From: Rhodocyclaceae bacterium
Lineage (GTDB): Bacteria; Pseudomonadota; Gammaproteobacteria; Burkholderiales; Rhodocyclaceae
DNA length: 64,000 nt
Assembly: GCA_019455325.1 (NCBI GenBank)
Contig: JACFMQ010000005.1
Span: 269,017 to 333,016, forward strand
Direction of reading: 5' to 3'
Below the pieces are notes generated by a model that saw nothing but the letters and a program-made list of their open reading frames with translations, had not been told where the DNA came from and did not search any database. Below, piece after piece: positions 20,904 through 29,667 of the stretch. Made by a program: the position numbers and the translations under genes. Numbering within the stretch: the first letter of the stretch is position 1; every line of letters begins with the position of its first letter.

Positions 20904-20925
20904 GCCAGCCGCCATCTGGCGGCTG
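20904..20925. terminator. Hairpin between convergent mazF-like and fecR genes
   Basis: CCAGCCGCC-ATCT-GGCGGCTGG is a perfect 9-bp stem with a 4-nt loop, starting 1 bp after the toxin stop and ending 15 bp before the stop of the convergent FecR gene. It lacks a U-run, so it may act as a weak bidirectional terminator or only as an mRNA 3' end protector. Confidence 0.5.
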
Positions 20926-20940
20926 GTGATTGCACGGCAA

Positions 20941-21921
20941 TCACCCCGGAACGATCTCTACCCAGTACCGAGTATGGCTGACGCTGCGCAGCGGGAAGGT
21001 ATCGGTGAGCAGCTTCAGGGCGCGCTCGGTGTCGTCGAGCGGGAAGGCGCCGGAAACCAGCAGGCCGGCGACCGCCGGGGCGCAGCGCAGGACGCCGCGC
21101 CGGTAGCGGGCGATTTCGGCGAGCAGGTCGGCGAGCGGCATGTCGACGGCGACCAGGCTGCCGCCGGCCCAGGTGCCGGCGGAGGTGGCGGCAGATTCGA
21201 CGGCGCCGATGCCGGCGTCGTCGAAGGCGACCTGCCGGCCGGCGTCGACCAGGACCGGACGTTCCGGGTGCGCGTTCGGGGCGATGCGGACGGTGTCGTC
21301 GAGCACCGCGACCTGCGTGCGATTGCCGTCTGTGCGCACGGTGAACCGGGTGCCGAGCGCCTCGCAGAGGCCGTGGGCGGTTTCCACGAGGAAAGGCCGG
21401 CAAGGGGTGTCCAGCGTGGCCAGCGGATCGTAGGCGGTGGTCACCATGATCCGGCCGCGCCGCAGGCGCAGCAGGCGCTGCCGGGGGTCGAAGGCGACGT
21501 CCAGCGCGCTGTCGGTGTCCAGCATCAGGCTGCTGCCGTCGGCCAGTTGGAACGGGCGGCGTTCGCCGACGGCGGTGCGCAGGTCGGCGCCGTAGCCCTG
21601 CGCCGAAAGGGCGCGATGGCCGAACCAGGCGAGCGGCGCGGCGGCGGCAAGCACGGCCAGGATGCGCAGCGCCTCGCGCCGCCTGGCGGAGACGCCGCGC
21701 AGCGCCGGGCCGGCGAGGTGGCCGGGCAGCCCGCTCAGGCTGGCGCGCACGCCCTCCACCTGCAGCCAGGCGCGGCGGTGCAGGTCCGAGGCTTCCAGCC
21801 AGGCCTGCCAGGCCGTCCGCTCGTCGTCGCCGAAGCTGCCGGAGTACTGGCGCGCGTACCAGGCGGCCGCGGCACGGATCGCTTCGCGTTCGTCGTCGTC
21901 GGCCGCGGTCGATGGGTTCAT
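20941..21921 (-). CDS. fecR: FecR-family anti-sigma regulator (module A)
   Basis: A 326-residue inner-membrane regulator. The N-terminal DUF4880 domain (AAAWYARQYSGSFGDDERTAWQ) is cytoplasmic and would hold the sigma factor. One helix follows at about 100-118 (LRILAVLAAAAPLAWFG), then a periplasmic FecR domain with TAVGERRPFQLADGSSLMLD and a C-terminal secretin-like part that meets the receptor STN. The ATG at 21921 overlaps the sigma gene stop (ATGA). The receptor partner is probably the 17773-20226 gene beyond the toxin-antitoxin pair. Confidence 0.88.
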   Translation of the reverse strand: MNPSTAADDDEREAIRAAAAWYARQYSGSFGDDERTAWQAWLEASDLHRRAWLQVEGVRASLSGLPGHLAGPALRGVSARRREALRILAVLAAAAPLAWFGHRALSAQGYGADLRTAVGERRPFQLADGSSLMLDTDSALDVAFDPRQRLLRLRRGRIMVTTAYDPLATLDTPCRPFLVETAHGLCEALGTRFTVRTDGNRTQVAVLDDTVRIAPNAHPERPVLVDAGRQVAFDDAGIGAVESAATSAGTWAGGSLVAVDMPLADLLAEIARYRRGVLRCAPAVAGLLVSGAFPLDDTERALKLLTDTFPLRSVSHTRYWVEIVPG

Positions 21922-22448
21922 TCGGCGGACGCTGCTCGCTGCAGGCGGTACAGGCAGCAGTGTTCCACGGCGGCGGCCATGTACTTGTTGACGGTGCGCA
22001 GGGCGAGTCCGGTCTGCGCGGCGATTTCCTTGTAGGTCAGCCCGTCGCACTGGGAGAGGATGAACACCTGGCGGACGCGGCTGCCCAGCCCTTCGAGCAT
22101 GGCGTCGACTTCCATCAGCGCCTCGACGGCCAGCGCGCGGACTTCCGGCGACGGCCATTCGGGCTCGGGAAGCCGGGCGAGCGCGGCCAGGTATTCGGCT
22201 TCCAGCGAGCGGCGCCGGAACAGGTCGACGACCAAGCCCTTGGCGATGGCGGTCAGGTAATGGCGGGGTTCGCGGATCTCGGCCGCGTTGCGCGCCTTGA
22301 GCACGCGCATGAAGGCATCCTGGGCCAGGTCGGCGGCGTCGTCGGCGTTGCCCAGCCGGCGGCGCAGCCAGCCGCTGAGCCAGCCGTGGTGGTCGCGGTA
22401 CAGGGTGGAGAGCGGGTCGGAATGGGGAATGGCGGTGGGCGTGCTCAA
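21918..22448 (-). CDS. fecI: FecI-type ECF sigma factor (module A)
   Basis: A 176-residue ECF sigma factor of the FecI (iron) group. Region 2 includes LSTLYRDHHGWLSGWLRRRLGNADDAADLAQDAF; region 4 includes VFILSQCDGLTYKEIAAQTGLALRTVNKY. I chose the TTG at 22448 because GGAGG lies 6 nt before it and the paralogue in module B uses the same arrangement; the longer frame to 22670 runs through the promoter and has no family similarity. It should direct transcription of the receptor when the ferric siderophore is present. Confidence 0.88.
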   Translation of the reverse strand: MSTPTAIPHSDPLSTLYRDHHGWLSGWLRRRLGNADDAADLAQDAFMRVLKARNAAEIREPRHYLTAIAKGLVVDLFRRRSLEAEYLAALARLPEPEWPSPEVRALAVEALMEVDAMLEGLGSRVRQVFILSQCDGLTYKEIAAQTGLALRTVNKYMAAAVEHCCLYRLQRAASAE

Positions 22449-22518
22449 GCGGACCTCCGGGGGACGAAACGGCGGGCTGGCCCGGGGAAATCCGTCAGGC
22501 GTGGCTGGCGTCATTTGT

Positions 22519-22561
22519 TGCGAATGGTTCGCATTGTTGTGGATTCGGCGGATGGCGTCAA
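22519..22561 (-). promoter_or_regulatory. Promoter and Fur-like operator of fecI (module A)
   Basis: On the minus strand, -35 TTGACG (22556-22561), a 17-bp spacer, and -10 AACAAT (22533-22538). The dyad TGCGAAC-C-ATTCGCA (22519-22533) begins at the last base of the -10 box. It matches the Fur 7-1-7 consensus at 9 of 14 positions. The same arrangement recurs in modules B and C. Confidence 0.6.
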
Positions 22562-22650
22562 TTTTTCGGAAGCCCGGCGGTGGGGCGCAGAAATCGGCAG
22601 GCGGGGGCGGCAGGGAACGCCGCTCGCGCGTCGATTCCGGGCATACACGT

Positions 22651-22680
22651 AAAAACGGCGCCCGTGCCACGGGCGCCGTT
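22651..22680 (-). terminator. Rho-independent terminator after the module B receptor
   Basis: Reading on the minus strand, the stem AACGGCGCCCG / CGGGCGCCGTT with a short loop is followed by a run of five T. It lies 22 bp after the receptor stop at 22703, separating module B from the module A promoter. Confidence 0.8.
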
Positions 22681-22702
22681 GCTTTCGGCCAGGCGGCCGG
22701 GG

Positions 22703-25120
22703 TCAGAAGAACTTGTACTTCATCGTCAGCATGACGCTGCGCGGTTCGCCCCAGGTGTAGGTGCTGTACCAGTTGAAGATGGTGTAGTACTTCTTGTCGA
22801 GCAGGTTGTTGACGGTCAGCGTCGCCGAGAGGTGCTTGTCGAACTCGTAGCGGGCCGATGCGTCGAGCAGCCAGTAGGCCTTGGCAACCGCGTCCACGTT
22901 CTTGCCCGGATTCACCAGGTCGGTGACCTCGCCCCAGGTCTTGTCCTGCCAGCGGGCGCCGCCGCCCAGCGTGAGGCCGGGAAGCAGCGACGGCTTGTAG
23001 CTGGTGTACAGCGTGACCACGTTTTCCGGGGTCAGCGTGGCGACCTTTTCGCCCTGCTGGCGCGATACCTTGTGGCTGTATCCGGCGTGGAGCTGCCAGC
23101 GCGGCGTCAGTTGCCCGGAGATTTCCAGTTCGTAGCCCCGGGTCTTGACGCCCTGGATGGCGCGGGCGGCGGTGCCGCCGGTCGGCGTCGTGTCGCTGGT
23201 GTATTCCGCGTAGTTGTCCTGGTCGAGCTGGAAGTAGGCGATGCTGGCGTTCAGGCGGCCGCCGAAGAATTCGCCTTTCAGACCCGTCTCGTAATTCTTT
23301 CCTTCCAGCGGATCGAGCGTCTTGCCTTCCTTGGTCTGTGCGGACTGGGGCTTGTAGATCGTTGTGTAGCTGGCGTAGGCGGAGAAGTTCCTGTTCAGGT
23401 CGTACACCGCGCCGAGGTAAGGCACGACGACGTCGGATTCCTTGAGTTCCGCTTTCCGGTAGTTGAGCAGCCGGCTGCCGGCGATGACCTTCAGGTCGTC
23501 GGATACGTTGAGGCGGGTCGTCGCGTAGAAGCCGTTTTCATAGGTGTTGTCTCCGAAACTGGCCGAGTGCTGCCAGACCGGCTTGGGAATGTCGCCGTTC
23601 CAGGCGTAGTAGTCGGCCACGCTGCGGTTGTAGCCCGCCTGGCGGACATAGGTGTCGCTTTCCCATTTCCGCTTGGAGAAGCTGCCGCCCAGCACGAGTT
23701 CGTGCTTGCGCCCGAGCAGCGTGAAGGGGCCGCTGGCATAGACGTCGATCGCGTTGCTCGTGGTCTTGCCGTCGTACCAGCTCGGCCCCCAGAGGCTGAC
23801 GCCGGTGCCCGTCGCCGGATCGGGGTTGCCGCTGGCCGCCGCCGCCAGGCGGGCATCGTAGCCGTTGATCTGATGATTCAACTGCAGCTTGGCGACCCAG
23901 TCGTTGGAGAAATAATGCTCCAGCGTGGCGAACGCGGTGCGCGTGTATTGCTGCCAACCGTTCCAGTTCGCGCCGTTGTTGAAGTCGCGCGGCATCTTGT
24001 TGAATTGGCCGGTGCTGTCGAACAGCGGAATGCCGCCCCAGGTGCTGCCCTTGGGGTCGTTGTTCTGGTAATCGACGCCGACGGTGAGCAGCGTGCCGGG
24101 TGCCAGGTCGGCTTCCAGCGTGCCGTAGAAGACCGAGGTCTTCCTGCGGTAGTGGTCGAGATGCGAATGCTTGTCCTGGTAAGCCGCGACGGCGCGGCCG
24201 CGCAGGCTGCCGCTGGTGTTGAGCGGGCCGCTGAAGTCGAGCTCGGTCCGGTAGTTCTGCCACGAGCCGACGCCCAGCGTCGCCTGGCCCTGGAAATCCT
24301 TGGTCGGTTTCTTGCGGATCAGGTTGATCGTGGCACCCGGATCGCCGGTGCCGGTGAGCAGGCCGGTGGCGCCCTTGAGGGTTTCGATGCGGTCGTAGAT
24401 CGCCATGTCGCTCAGCGTGTGGCCGGCCGAGTAGGCGGAGTCGCGCAGCATCGGAATGCCGTCGTACTGGAAATTGCTGATGGCGAAGCCGCGCGCGTAG
24501 TACTCCGTGCGTTCGCTGTCGTAGGTGACGATGCTGACGCCCGGCGTGTGCTCCATGACCTTATCGATGGAGGTCAGGTTGAAGTCGTCCATCTCCTGCC
24601 GGGTGACGACGCTGATCGACTGCGGCGTCTCGAGCGGGGTGAGCAGCAGCCGGGTGGCGGTGGCGATGGCGCCGGGGGTATAGCTGCCGCTGCCTTCGGT
24701 GATCTCGCCGAGCTGGTTGGCGGTGACGGTCATCGGTTTCAGGAGCGTCTCGCCGGGCGCCGTCGGCGGCGCCGGCCGCAGCACGTAGTTGCCCTGGCCG
24801 CGATGCACGGCTTCCAGCCCGCTGCCGGCGAGCAGCCGGGCGAGGCCGGCTTCCGGCGTGTATTCGCCGTTCAGCCCGGCGGTGCGCAGGGCGCGCGTTT
24901 GCGCCGCTTCGAAGGAGAGGGTGATGTCGGCGCTGGCGGCGAAGGCGGTGAGCGCGGCATCGAGCGGGCCGGCCGGAATCTGGTAGCTGCGCGGCGCCGT
25001 CTGCGCCTGGGCCGGCGGCGCCGCCAGCAGCGCGACGGGGCCGGCCAGGGCCAGGCCGAGCAGCGCGGCGCGCAGGGCGCGGGCCAGGGGGCGCGGATGC
25101 GAAGGGAAGGGTCGTGTCAT
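22703..25120 (-). CDS. TonB-dependent siderophore receptor with STN signalling domain (module B)
   Basis: An 805-residue outer-membrane receptor of the FpvA/FhuE class. The signal peptide (ALLGLALAGPVALLAAPPAQAQ) is followed by an STN domain (YQIPAGPLDAALTAFAASAD, about 45-115), a plug (SVVTRQEMDDFNLTSID, GDPGATINLIRKKPT) and a barrel ending in a terminal aromatic (MKYKFF). It resembles the module A receptor along its whole length, so the two arose by duplication or were acquired together. The gap to its FecR gene (25121-25230) should hold the FecI-dependent promoter. The ligand is unknown. Confidence 0.92.
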   Translation of the reverse strand: MTRPFPSHPRPLARALRAALLGLALAGPVALLAAPPAQAQTAPRSYQIPAGPLDAALTAFAASADITLSFEAAQTRALRTAGLNGEYTPEAGLARLLAGSGLEAVHRGQGNYVLRPAPPTAPGETLLKPMTVTANQLGEITEGSGSYTPGAIATATRLLLTPLETPQSISVVTRQEMDDFNLTSIDKVMEHTPGVSIVTYDSERTEYYARGFAISNFQYDGIPMLRDSAYSAGHTLSDMAIYDRIETLKGATGLLTGTGDPGATINLIRKKPTKDFQGQATLGVGSWQNYRTELDFSGPLNTSGSLRGRAVAAYQDKHSHLDHYRRKTSVFYGTLEADLAPGTLLTVGVDYQNNDPKGSTWGGIPLFDSTGQFNKMPRDFNNGANWNGWQQYTRTAFATLEHYFSNDWVAKLQLNHQINGYDARLAAAASGNPDPATGTGVSLWGPSWYDGKTTSNAIDVYASGPFTLLGRKHELVLGGSFSKRKWESDTYVRQAGYNRSVADYYAWNGDIPKPVWQHSASFGDNTYENGFYATTRLNVSDDLKVIAGSRLLNYRKAELKESDVVVPYLGAVYDLNRNFSAYASYTTIYKPQSAQTKEGKTLDPLEGKNYETGLKGEFFGGRLNASIAYFQLDQDNYAEYTSDTTPTGGTAARAIQGVKTRGYELEISGQLTPRWQLHAGYSHKVSRQQGEKVATLTPENVVTLYTSYKPSLLPGLTLGGGARWQDKTWGEVTDLVNPGKNVDAVAKAYWLLDASARYEFDKHLSATLTVNNLLDKKYYTIFNWYSTYTWGEPRSVMLTMKYKFF

Positions 25121-25230
25121 GGTGAAAATCCTCTTTTTCCTGGGTTGACCGTAGAAAGACGCGGCGGACCGCCTCTACTCTGTTGGCCGTTTTCAAGGGA
25201 AAAAGAGCAACCCCGGGATGCAAATAAACT

Positions 25231-26175
25231 TCAGGCCGCCTCGACGCGGACCCAGTAGCGGGTCAGGTAGCGCAGCCTGACCGGCAGCGAGGCGGTCAGG
25301 TTGTCGAGCACGGCGTCGGTGTCGTGCAGGCGGAAGGCGCCGGAGAGGCGCAGGCCAGCGACCTCCGGGGCGCAGACGATCTTTCCCGGCCGGTGGCGTC
25401 CGAGTTCGGCGAGGAAATCGTCGAGCCGGCGGTCGATGGCGACCAGCCTGCCGTCGCGCCAGGCGCCTTCGCCGGGTTCGACCGGGGTCGGCGCCGAGGC
25501 GCCGCGTGCGGAGAAGGTTGCCTGTCTGCCGGCGTCGATGCGCATGGCCGGGCCGGCGTTCGGACGGATTTCGACGGCGTGTTCGAGCACCGCGACGCGG
25601 GTTTGCCCGTCCTCGCGGCGGACGCTGAAGCGCGTGCCGAGCGCGCGGATGGCGCCGTGTCCGGTATGCACTTCGAAGGGACGGGGATCGCCGGCCGTCT
25701 GCACCAGGATTTCTCCGCGCAACAGGCGCAGCAGGCGCAAATCCGGGCCGTAGTCGATGTCGACCGCGGAGTCCGTGTTGATGTCCAGCCGGCCGCCGTC
25801 GGCCAGTTCGACGCGGCGCCGTTCGCCGACGGCGGTGCGCTGGCCGGCGCGGGCGATGCGCCAGCCGGTTTCGATTTCCGGCCGCAGCAGGGCGCCGACG
25901 GCGCCGGCCGAGAGCAGCAGCGTCAGCAGCTTGACCGTGCGCCGGCGGCCGGCGCGGGCGCCGCTCAGCGTCGGCAGCGCCACGTCGCCGGGCAGGCCGT
26001 CCAGCCGGCGTTCGAGCGCCTGCATGCGTTCCCAGGCCAGGCGGTGGGTGGCGTCGGCGGCCAGCCAGCGTTCCCAGGCGGCGCGCTCATCCGGCCGCGT
26101 CGCCTCGTCGTTCAACTGGACGTACCAGTGGGCGGCGGCTTCGAGGACGTCGTGCGGCAGCTCGCGGCTAGCCAT
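25231..26175 (-). CDS. fecR: FecR-family anti-sigma regulator (module B)
   Basis: A 314-residue regulator with an N-terminal DUF4880 domain (AAHWYVQLNDEATRPDERAAWERW), a transmembrane helix at about 78-98 (VKLLTLLLSAGAVGALL), and a periplasmic FecR domain (TAVGERRRVELADGGRLDINTDS). It overlaps the sigma gene by 8 nt and precedes the module B receptor, the canonical fecI-fecR-fecA order. It would relay ligand occupancy of the receptor STN domain to the sigma factor. Confidence 0.9.
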   Translation of the reverse strand: MASRELPHDVLEAAAHWYVQLNDEATRPDERAAWERWLAADATHRLAWERMQALERRLDGLPGDVALPTLSGARAGRRRTVKLLTLLLSAGAVGALLRPEIETGWRIARAGQRTAVGERRRVELADGGRLDINTDSAVDIDYGPDLRLLRLLRGEILVQTAGDPRPFEVHTGHGAIRALGTRFSVRREDGQTRVAVLEHAVEIRPNAGPAMRIDAGRQATFSARGASAPTPVEPGEGAWRDGRLVAIDRRLDDFLAELGRHRPGKIVCAPEVAGLRLSGAFRLHDTDAVLDNLTASLPVRLRYLTRYWVRVEAA

Positions 26176-26680
26176 GGCAGCCTTCGCCGAGGATCAGGCA
26201 GCGGGCCAGGGCGCGCGTCAGGTGTTTCTTGACCGTGGTGACCGAGACGCCGAGTTTCTTGCCGATCTGCGCGTAGGTCAGCCCCTCGAACCGGGAGAGC
26301 AGGAAAATCTCGCGGGCGCGCGGTTCGAGTTCGTCGAGCATGCGGTCGATGGCGACCAGGGTTTCGAGGATCAGCGCCCGGCTCTCGGGCGACACCGCCA
26401 GCGGTTCCGGCCGGGCGGCCAGGGTTTCCAGCCAGGCCGCCTCGATGCGCTGGCGGCGAAAGCGGTCGACGACCAGCCCGTTGGCGATGGTCGCCAGGTA
26501 TTTGCGCGGTTCTTCGATGGCCGGCAGGTTGCGCGACGCGATGATGCGCAGGAAGGTGTCGTGGGCCAGGTCGGCGGCGTCGCAGCGGTTGCCCAGCCGG
26601 CGGCGCAGCCAGCCGTTGAGCCAGCCGTGGTGGTCGCGGTACAACGCAGAGAGCGGGTCGGGTGCTGCCGCGGTATTCAA
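26168..26680 (-). CDS. fecI: FecI-type ECF sigma factor (module B)
   Basis: A 170-residue ECF sigma factor of the FecI group (LSALYRDHHGWLNGWLRRRLGN in region 2; IFLLSRFEGLTYAQIGKKLGVSVTTVKKH in region 4). It starts at TTG (26680) with GGAGG 6 nt upstream, as does the module A paralogue. A promoter with an overlapping Fur-like site lies directly upstream, so it is probably made under iron limitation and drives the module B receptor. Confidence 0.9.
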   Translation of the reverse strand: MNTAAAPDPLSALYRDHHGWLNGWLRRRLGNRCDAADLAHDTFLRIIASRNLPAIEEPRKYLATIANGLVVDRFRRQRIEAAWLETLAARPEPLAVSPESRALILETLVAIDRMLDELEPRAREIFLLSRFEGLTYAQIGKKLGVSVTTVKKHLTRALARCLILGEGCHG

Positions 26681-26734
26681 GGAAACCTCCGGGGGAGAAC
26701 GTCGCTGGCTGGCCCGGGCGGGTTGGCTGGTTTT

Positions 26735-26777
26735 TGCGAATCGTTCTCATTGTTTCGAATTTGCCGGGTGGCGTCAA
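26735..26777 (-). promoter_or_regulatory. Promoter and Fur-like operator of fecI (module B)
   Basis: On the minus strand, -35 TTGACG (26772-26777), 17-bp spacer, -10 AACAAT (26749-26754). The operator TGAGAAC-G-ATTCGCA (26735-26749) begins at the last base of the -10 box and matches the Fur 7-1-7 consensus at 10 of 14 positions. Confidence 0.62.
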
Positions 26778-26843
26778 ACGACGAGGCGTTCCTGGCGCGG
26801 CAGGCGGCAGACGGTATTCCCGGTTGCCGAACGGAAACGGGAT

Positions 26844-26884
26844 GATCGCCGTCGCCGCGCGTGCTCCGCTCGGCGACGGTGATC
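26844..26884. terminator. Hairpin after the module C receptor
   Basis: GATCGCCGTCGCCG and CGGCGACGGTGATC form a 14-bp stem with one G-T pair, 22 bp after the receptor stop at 26907. No U-run follows on the minus strand, so it is a weak terminator candidate. Confidence 0.4.
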
Positions 26885-26906
26885 GGGGAGGCATCCGCGC
26901 GCGCGC

Positions 26907-29435
26907 CTACCAGCGGTATTGCAGGGTGGCGTTCACGGTGCGTCGGTTGCCGAAATAGCAGTTCCCGTTGCTCAGCGAGAAACACGACGAGACGTAGGTC
27001 TTGTCGAACAGGTTGCTGGCGTGCAGGCTGAGGCTCAGGCCGCGCAGGGTCGGGTCGAGATGCCCCAGGTCGTAGCGCAGGGCCGCGTCGGTCAGCGTGT
27101 AGGAAGGCAGCTCGATGACGTTGGCCAGGTCGCCGTACGCGGCGCCGAAGTAGCGGACGCCGACGCTGAGCCCGAGGCCGGTCAGCGCGCCGCCGGAGAA
27201 GCGGTAGTTCGCCCACAGGGCGGCCTGGCGTTTCGGCGTGCGCTGGAATTCGTTGCCGAGCTGGCCGGCGTCGTTGCTGCGGGTGATCTCGGAGTCGGTA
27301 TGGGCATAGGAGGCCGCCAGGTCCAGGCCCGCGGTCAGGTTGAGCTTGGCTTCCAGTTCCAGCCCGCGCACCGTCATTTCGCCGGTCTGCACCTGCGCCC
27401 AGGGATTGCTGGCCGGCGGGTTGGGGTCCTGGGTCAGCACGTTGCGCTGCGTCAGCCGGAAGGCGGACAGCGTGACCAGGGTGCGGTCGGCGGCGGGCTG
27501 GTAACGCAGGCCGATTTCGTACTGCTTGCCTTCGGTCGGCTTGAAGGCGGCGCCCTGGGCGTCGCTGCCGGCGGTCGGCTCGAAGGACGTGGAATAGCCG
27601 GCATAGGGCGCGAAGCCGTTGTCGAACAGGTAGACCAGGCCGGCGCGGCCGGTCGTGGCGCTGTCGTTCTGCCGGGTGGCGACGCCGTTGTTGGAATTCA
27701 GGTGGTCGCTGCGGGCACGGTCGTGGCGTCCGCCGATGGAAAATACCCAGCGGCCGGCCTTGATCCGGTCCTGGACGTAGAAGCCGAGCTGCTTCTGGGT
27801 GCCCGACTGGTCGGGCGACAGCGTCGGGTTGGGCGTGGTGCGGACGTAGGACGGGTTGAAGATGTCCACGGTGCCGGCCGCGGCGCCGCCCCACCAGGAG
27901 TCGTAGCCGAGCCGCGAATGGTCGACGCCGAGCAGCAGGACGTGGGCGAGCGCGCCGGTGCTGAAGTCGGCCTGCAGGCGCGTATCGACGGTCAGCGCGT
28001 CGGCCTCGTCGCGCGAATTCCAGATCGCCCGGCTCATCGTCCGTTGATCGGCCTGCAGCCGGCTCAGGTAGGCATAGCGGAAATCCATGTCGACGCGGGA
28101 ATAGTGGGCCACCTGGCGGATGCTCCAGGTGTCGTCGAAGCGGTGTTCGACGTCGTAGCCGAGCGCCGACTGCCGGCGCCGGTAGCGGTCGAAGTCCGGG
28201 TAGCCGAGGAAGGCGCTGGTGGACAGCTTGCCGTTCCTGTTCGGCAGCAGCGTGCCGTAGGCGGGCAGCGAGGTATAGGCGGCCGTGTCTTCCTGGTACT
28301 GCGCGAGCAGGGTGATGCGGGTGCTTGCATCCGCCCACTCCAGCGCGGGCGCGATGAAGCGGCGGTCGTCGCTGGTGTGCCGGACCTGGGTTTCGGCGTC
28401 GCGCCAGAGCCCGGTCAGCCGGTAGCTCAGGTTCTCGCTGCCGGCGACCCGGTCGCCGAGGTCGAAGGCGGCCTGGCGGCGGTCGAAGCTGCCGCCCTGC
28501 AGTTGCAGTTCGCGCACCGGCTCGGCGGTCGGCCGCTTGCGCACCGAGTTGACCATGCCGCCCGGCGCGTTCTGTCCGTACAGCACCGACGCCGGCCCCT
28601 TGAGGATTTCGGCGCGCTCCAGCCCGTAGGGCTCGATGCGCAACTGGGCGTAGCCGCGCAGGCCGTAGGGCATGCGGGCGCCGTCCAGGTATTGCGGCGC
28701 GCTGAAGCCGCGCAGGTAAACGTAGTCGGAATAGGTCGCGCCGCCATACACGCCGGTGACCACGCCCGGCGTGTAGCGCAGCGCCTCGTCCAGACTTTGC
28801 ACGCCCTGGTCCTCCATCTGCCGGCGGGTGACGACGTGGATGGCCTGGGGAATCTCGACCAGCTCGGCGTCGGTCTTGCTGCCGGTCGCGCTGCGGCGGA
28901 CGGTGTAGCCGGTCAGCGCGTCGCCGGCGCGGTCGAGCTGGGCCGAGACTTTCACCGGCGCCAGTGTGGCCTCGCCGCCCTTGTCGACCGCCGGCGCCGG
29001 CCGCAGCCCGTAGCTGCCGTCCGCCTGCCGGAAGGCTTCCAGCCTGGTGCCGGCAAGCAGCGCGGCGAAGCCGCCCGCGACCGTGTGCCGGCCTTTCAGT
29101 CCGGGGCTGCTCTTGCCCTGGGTGACGCTCCCGGGCGCGGTGAGGAACACGCCCGCTTCTTCGGCGAAGCGGTTCAGCGCGCCGGCCAGCGGCCCGGCCG
29201 GGATGTCGTAAGCCTTGTCCTGGACGGCGGTCTGCGCGGCGCGCTCCTGCGCCCGGGCTTCCGGCAGCCCGCCCGCGCCGGTGATCAGGCAGCCGGCGAC
29301 GGCGACATGCGCCGCCAGCGCCAGCGGGCGTGGTACGAAGGCGAACGCCTGCCGGCCTGCGGACGGCGAACGCGGGGTGGCGGAAGAGACATGGCGGTAG
29401 GCGGCACCGCCGGGGCTGGCGCAACGGCTGGACAT
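26907..29435 (-). CDS. TonB-dependent siderophore receptor with STN domain (module C, FhuA/FoxA-like)
   Basis: About 842 residues. A long basic N-terminus precedes the hydrophobic signal core (LALAAHVAVAGCLITGAG, cleavage near EARAQ). Then come an STN domain (YDIPAGPLAGALNRFAEEAG), a plug (HVVTRRQMEDQG, GPASVLYGQNAPGGMVNSV) and a barrel ending NATLQYRW with a terminal aromatic. The C-terminal SLHASNLFDKTYVSSCF and CYFGNRRTV segments are typical of FhuA/FoxA hydroxamate receptors, so ferrichrome- or ferrioxamine-like ligands are plausible but unproven. It differs from the A and B receptors. The ATG at 29435 is preferred (GAGGG upstream); 29513 would add 26 residues. Confidence 0.88.
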   Translation of the reverse strand: MSSRCASPGGAAYRHVSSATPRSPSAGRQAFAFVPRPLALAAHVAVAGCLITGAGGLPEARAQERAAQTAVQDKAYDIPAGPLAGALNRFAEEAGVFLTAPGSVTQGKSSPGLKGRHTVAGGFAALLAGTRLEAFRQADGSYGLRPAPAVDKGGEATLAPVKVSAQLDRAGDALTGYTVRRSATGSKTDAELVEIPQAIHVVTRRQMEDQGVQSLDEALRYTPGVVTGVYGGATYSDYVYLRGFSAPQYLDGARMPYGLRGYAQLRIEPYGLERAEILKGPASVLYGQNAPGGMVNSVRKRPTAEPVRELQLQGGSFDRRQAAFDLGDRVAGSENLSYRLTGLWRDAETQVRHTSDDRRFIAPALEWADASTRITLLAQYQEDTAAYTSLPAYGTLLPNRNGKLSTSAFLGYPDFDRYRRRQSALGYDVEHRFDDTWSIRQVAHYSRVDMDFRYAYLSRLQADQRTMSRAIWNSRDEADALTVDTRLQADFSTGALAHVLLLGVDHSRLGYDSWWGGAAAGTVDIFNPSYVRTTPNPTLSPDQSGTQKQLGFYVQDRIKAGRWVFSIGGRHDRARSDHLNSNNGVATRQNDSATTGRAGLVYLFDNGFAPYAGYSTSFEPTAGSDAQGAAFKPTEGKQYEIGLRYQPAADRTLVTLSAFRLTQRNVLTQDPNPPASNPWAQVQTGEMTVRGLELEAKLNLTAGLDLAASYAHTDSEITRSNDAGQLGNEFQRTPKRQAALWANYRFSGGALTGLGLSVGVRYFGAAYGDLANVIELPSYTLTDAALRYDLGHLDPTLRGLSLSLHASNLFDKTYVSSCFSLSNGNCYFGNRRTVNATLQYRW

Positions 29436-29527
29436 AGGACGGGTTCCCTCAGGCAAATGGGTTGAACGGGGAGAGGCGCCGTCAAGGGCATCGCGCTGGC
29501 TACCTGAACGCACGGGGCGAACGGGAA

Positions 29528-29561
29528 GCGCGATGGCCGGCTGTCCGGGCCGGCATCGCGC
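29528..29561. other. Stem-loop in the leader of the module C receptor
   Basis: GCGCGATG and CATCGCGC pair, and the inner GGCCGG/CCGGCC parts extend the stem with a small bulge. It lies in the 232-bp gap between FecR (module C) and the receptor start at 29435. It could attenuate read-through or stabilise the receptor mRNA; no U-run follows. Confidence 0.4.
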
Positions 29562-29667
29562 GCCGTTTGGGTGGCTGTTGATGGTTGATCGACTGGCATC
29601 TCACCCGGTAAATCGGACGAGATGCAAAAAGGGGAACCGGTTGGCCGTCTTTTTCGTACCCTGAAAA

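Noticed and set aside
26919-29465. 848-codon frame antisense to the module C receptor
   Set aside because: It mirrors the receptor codons, has biased composition (Val/Gly/Arg/Gln) and no recognisable family.
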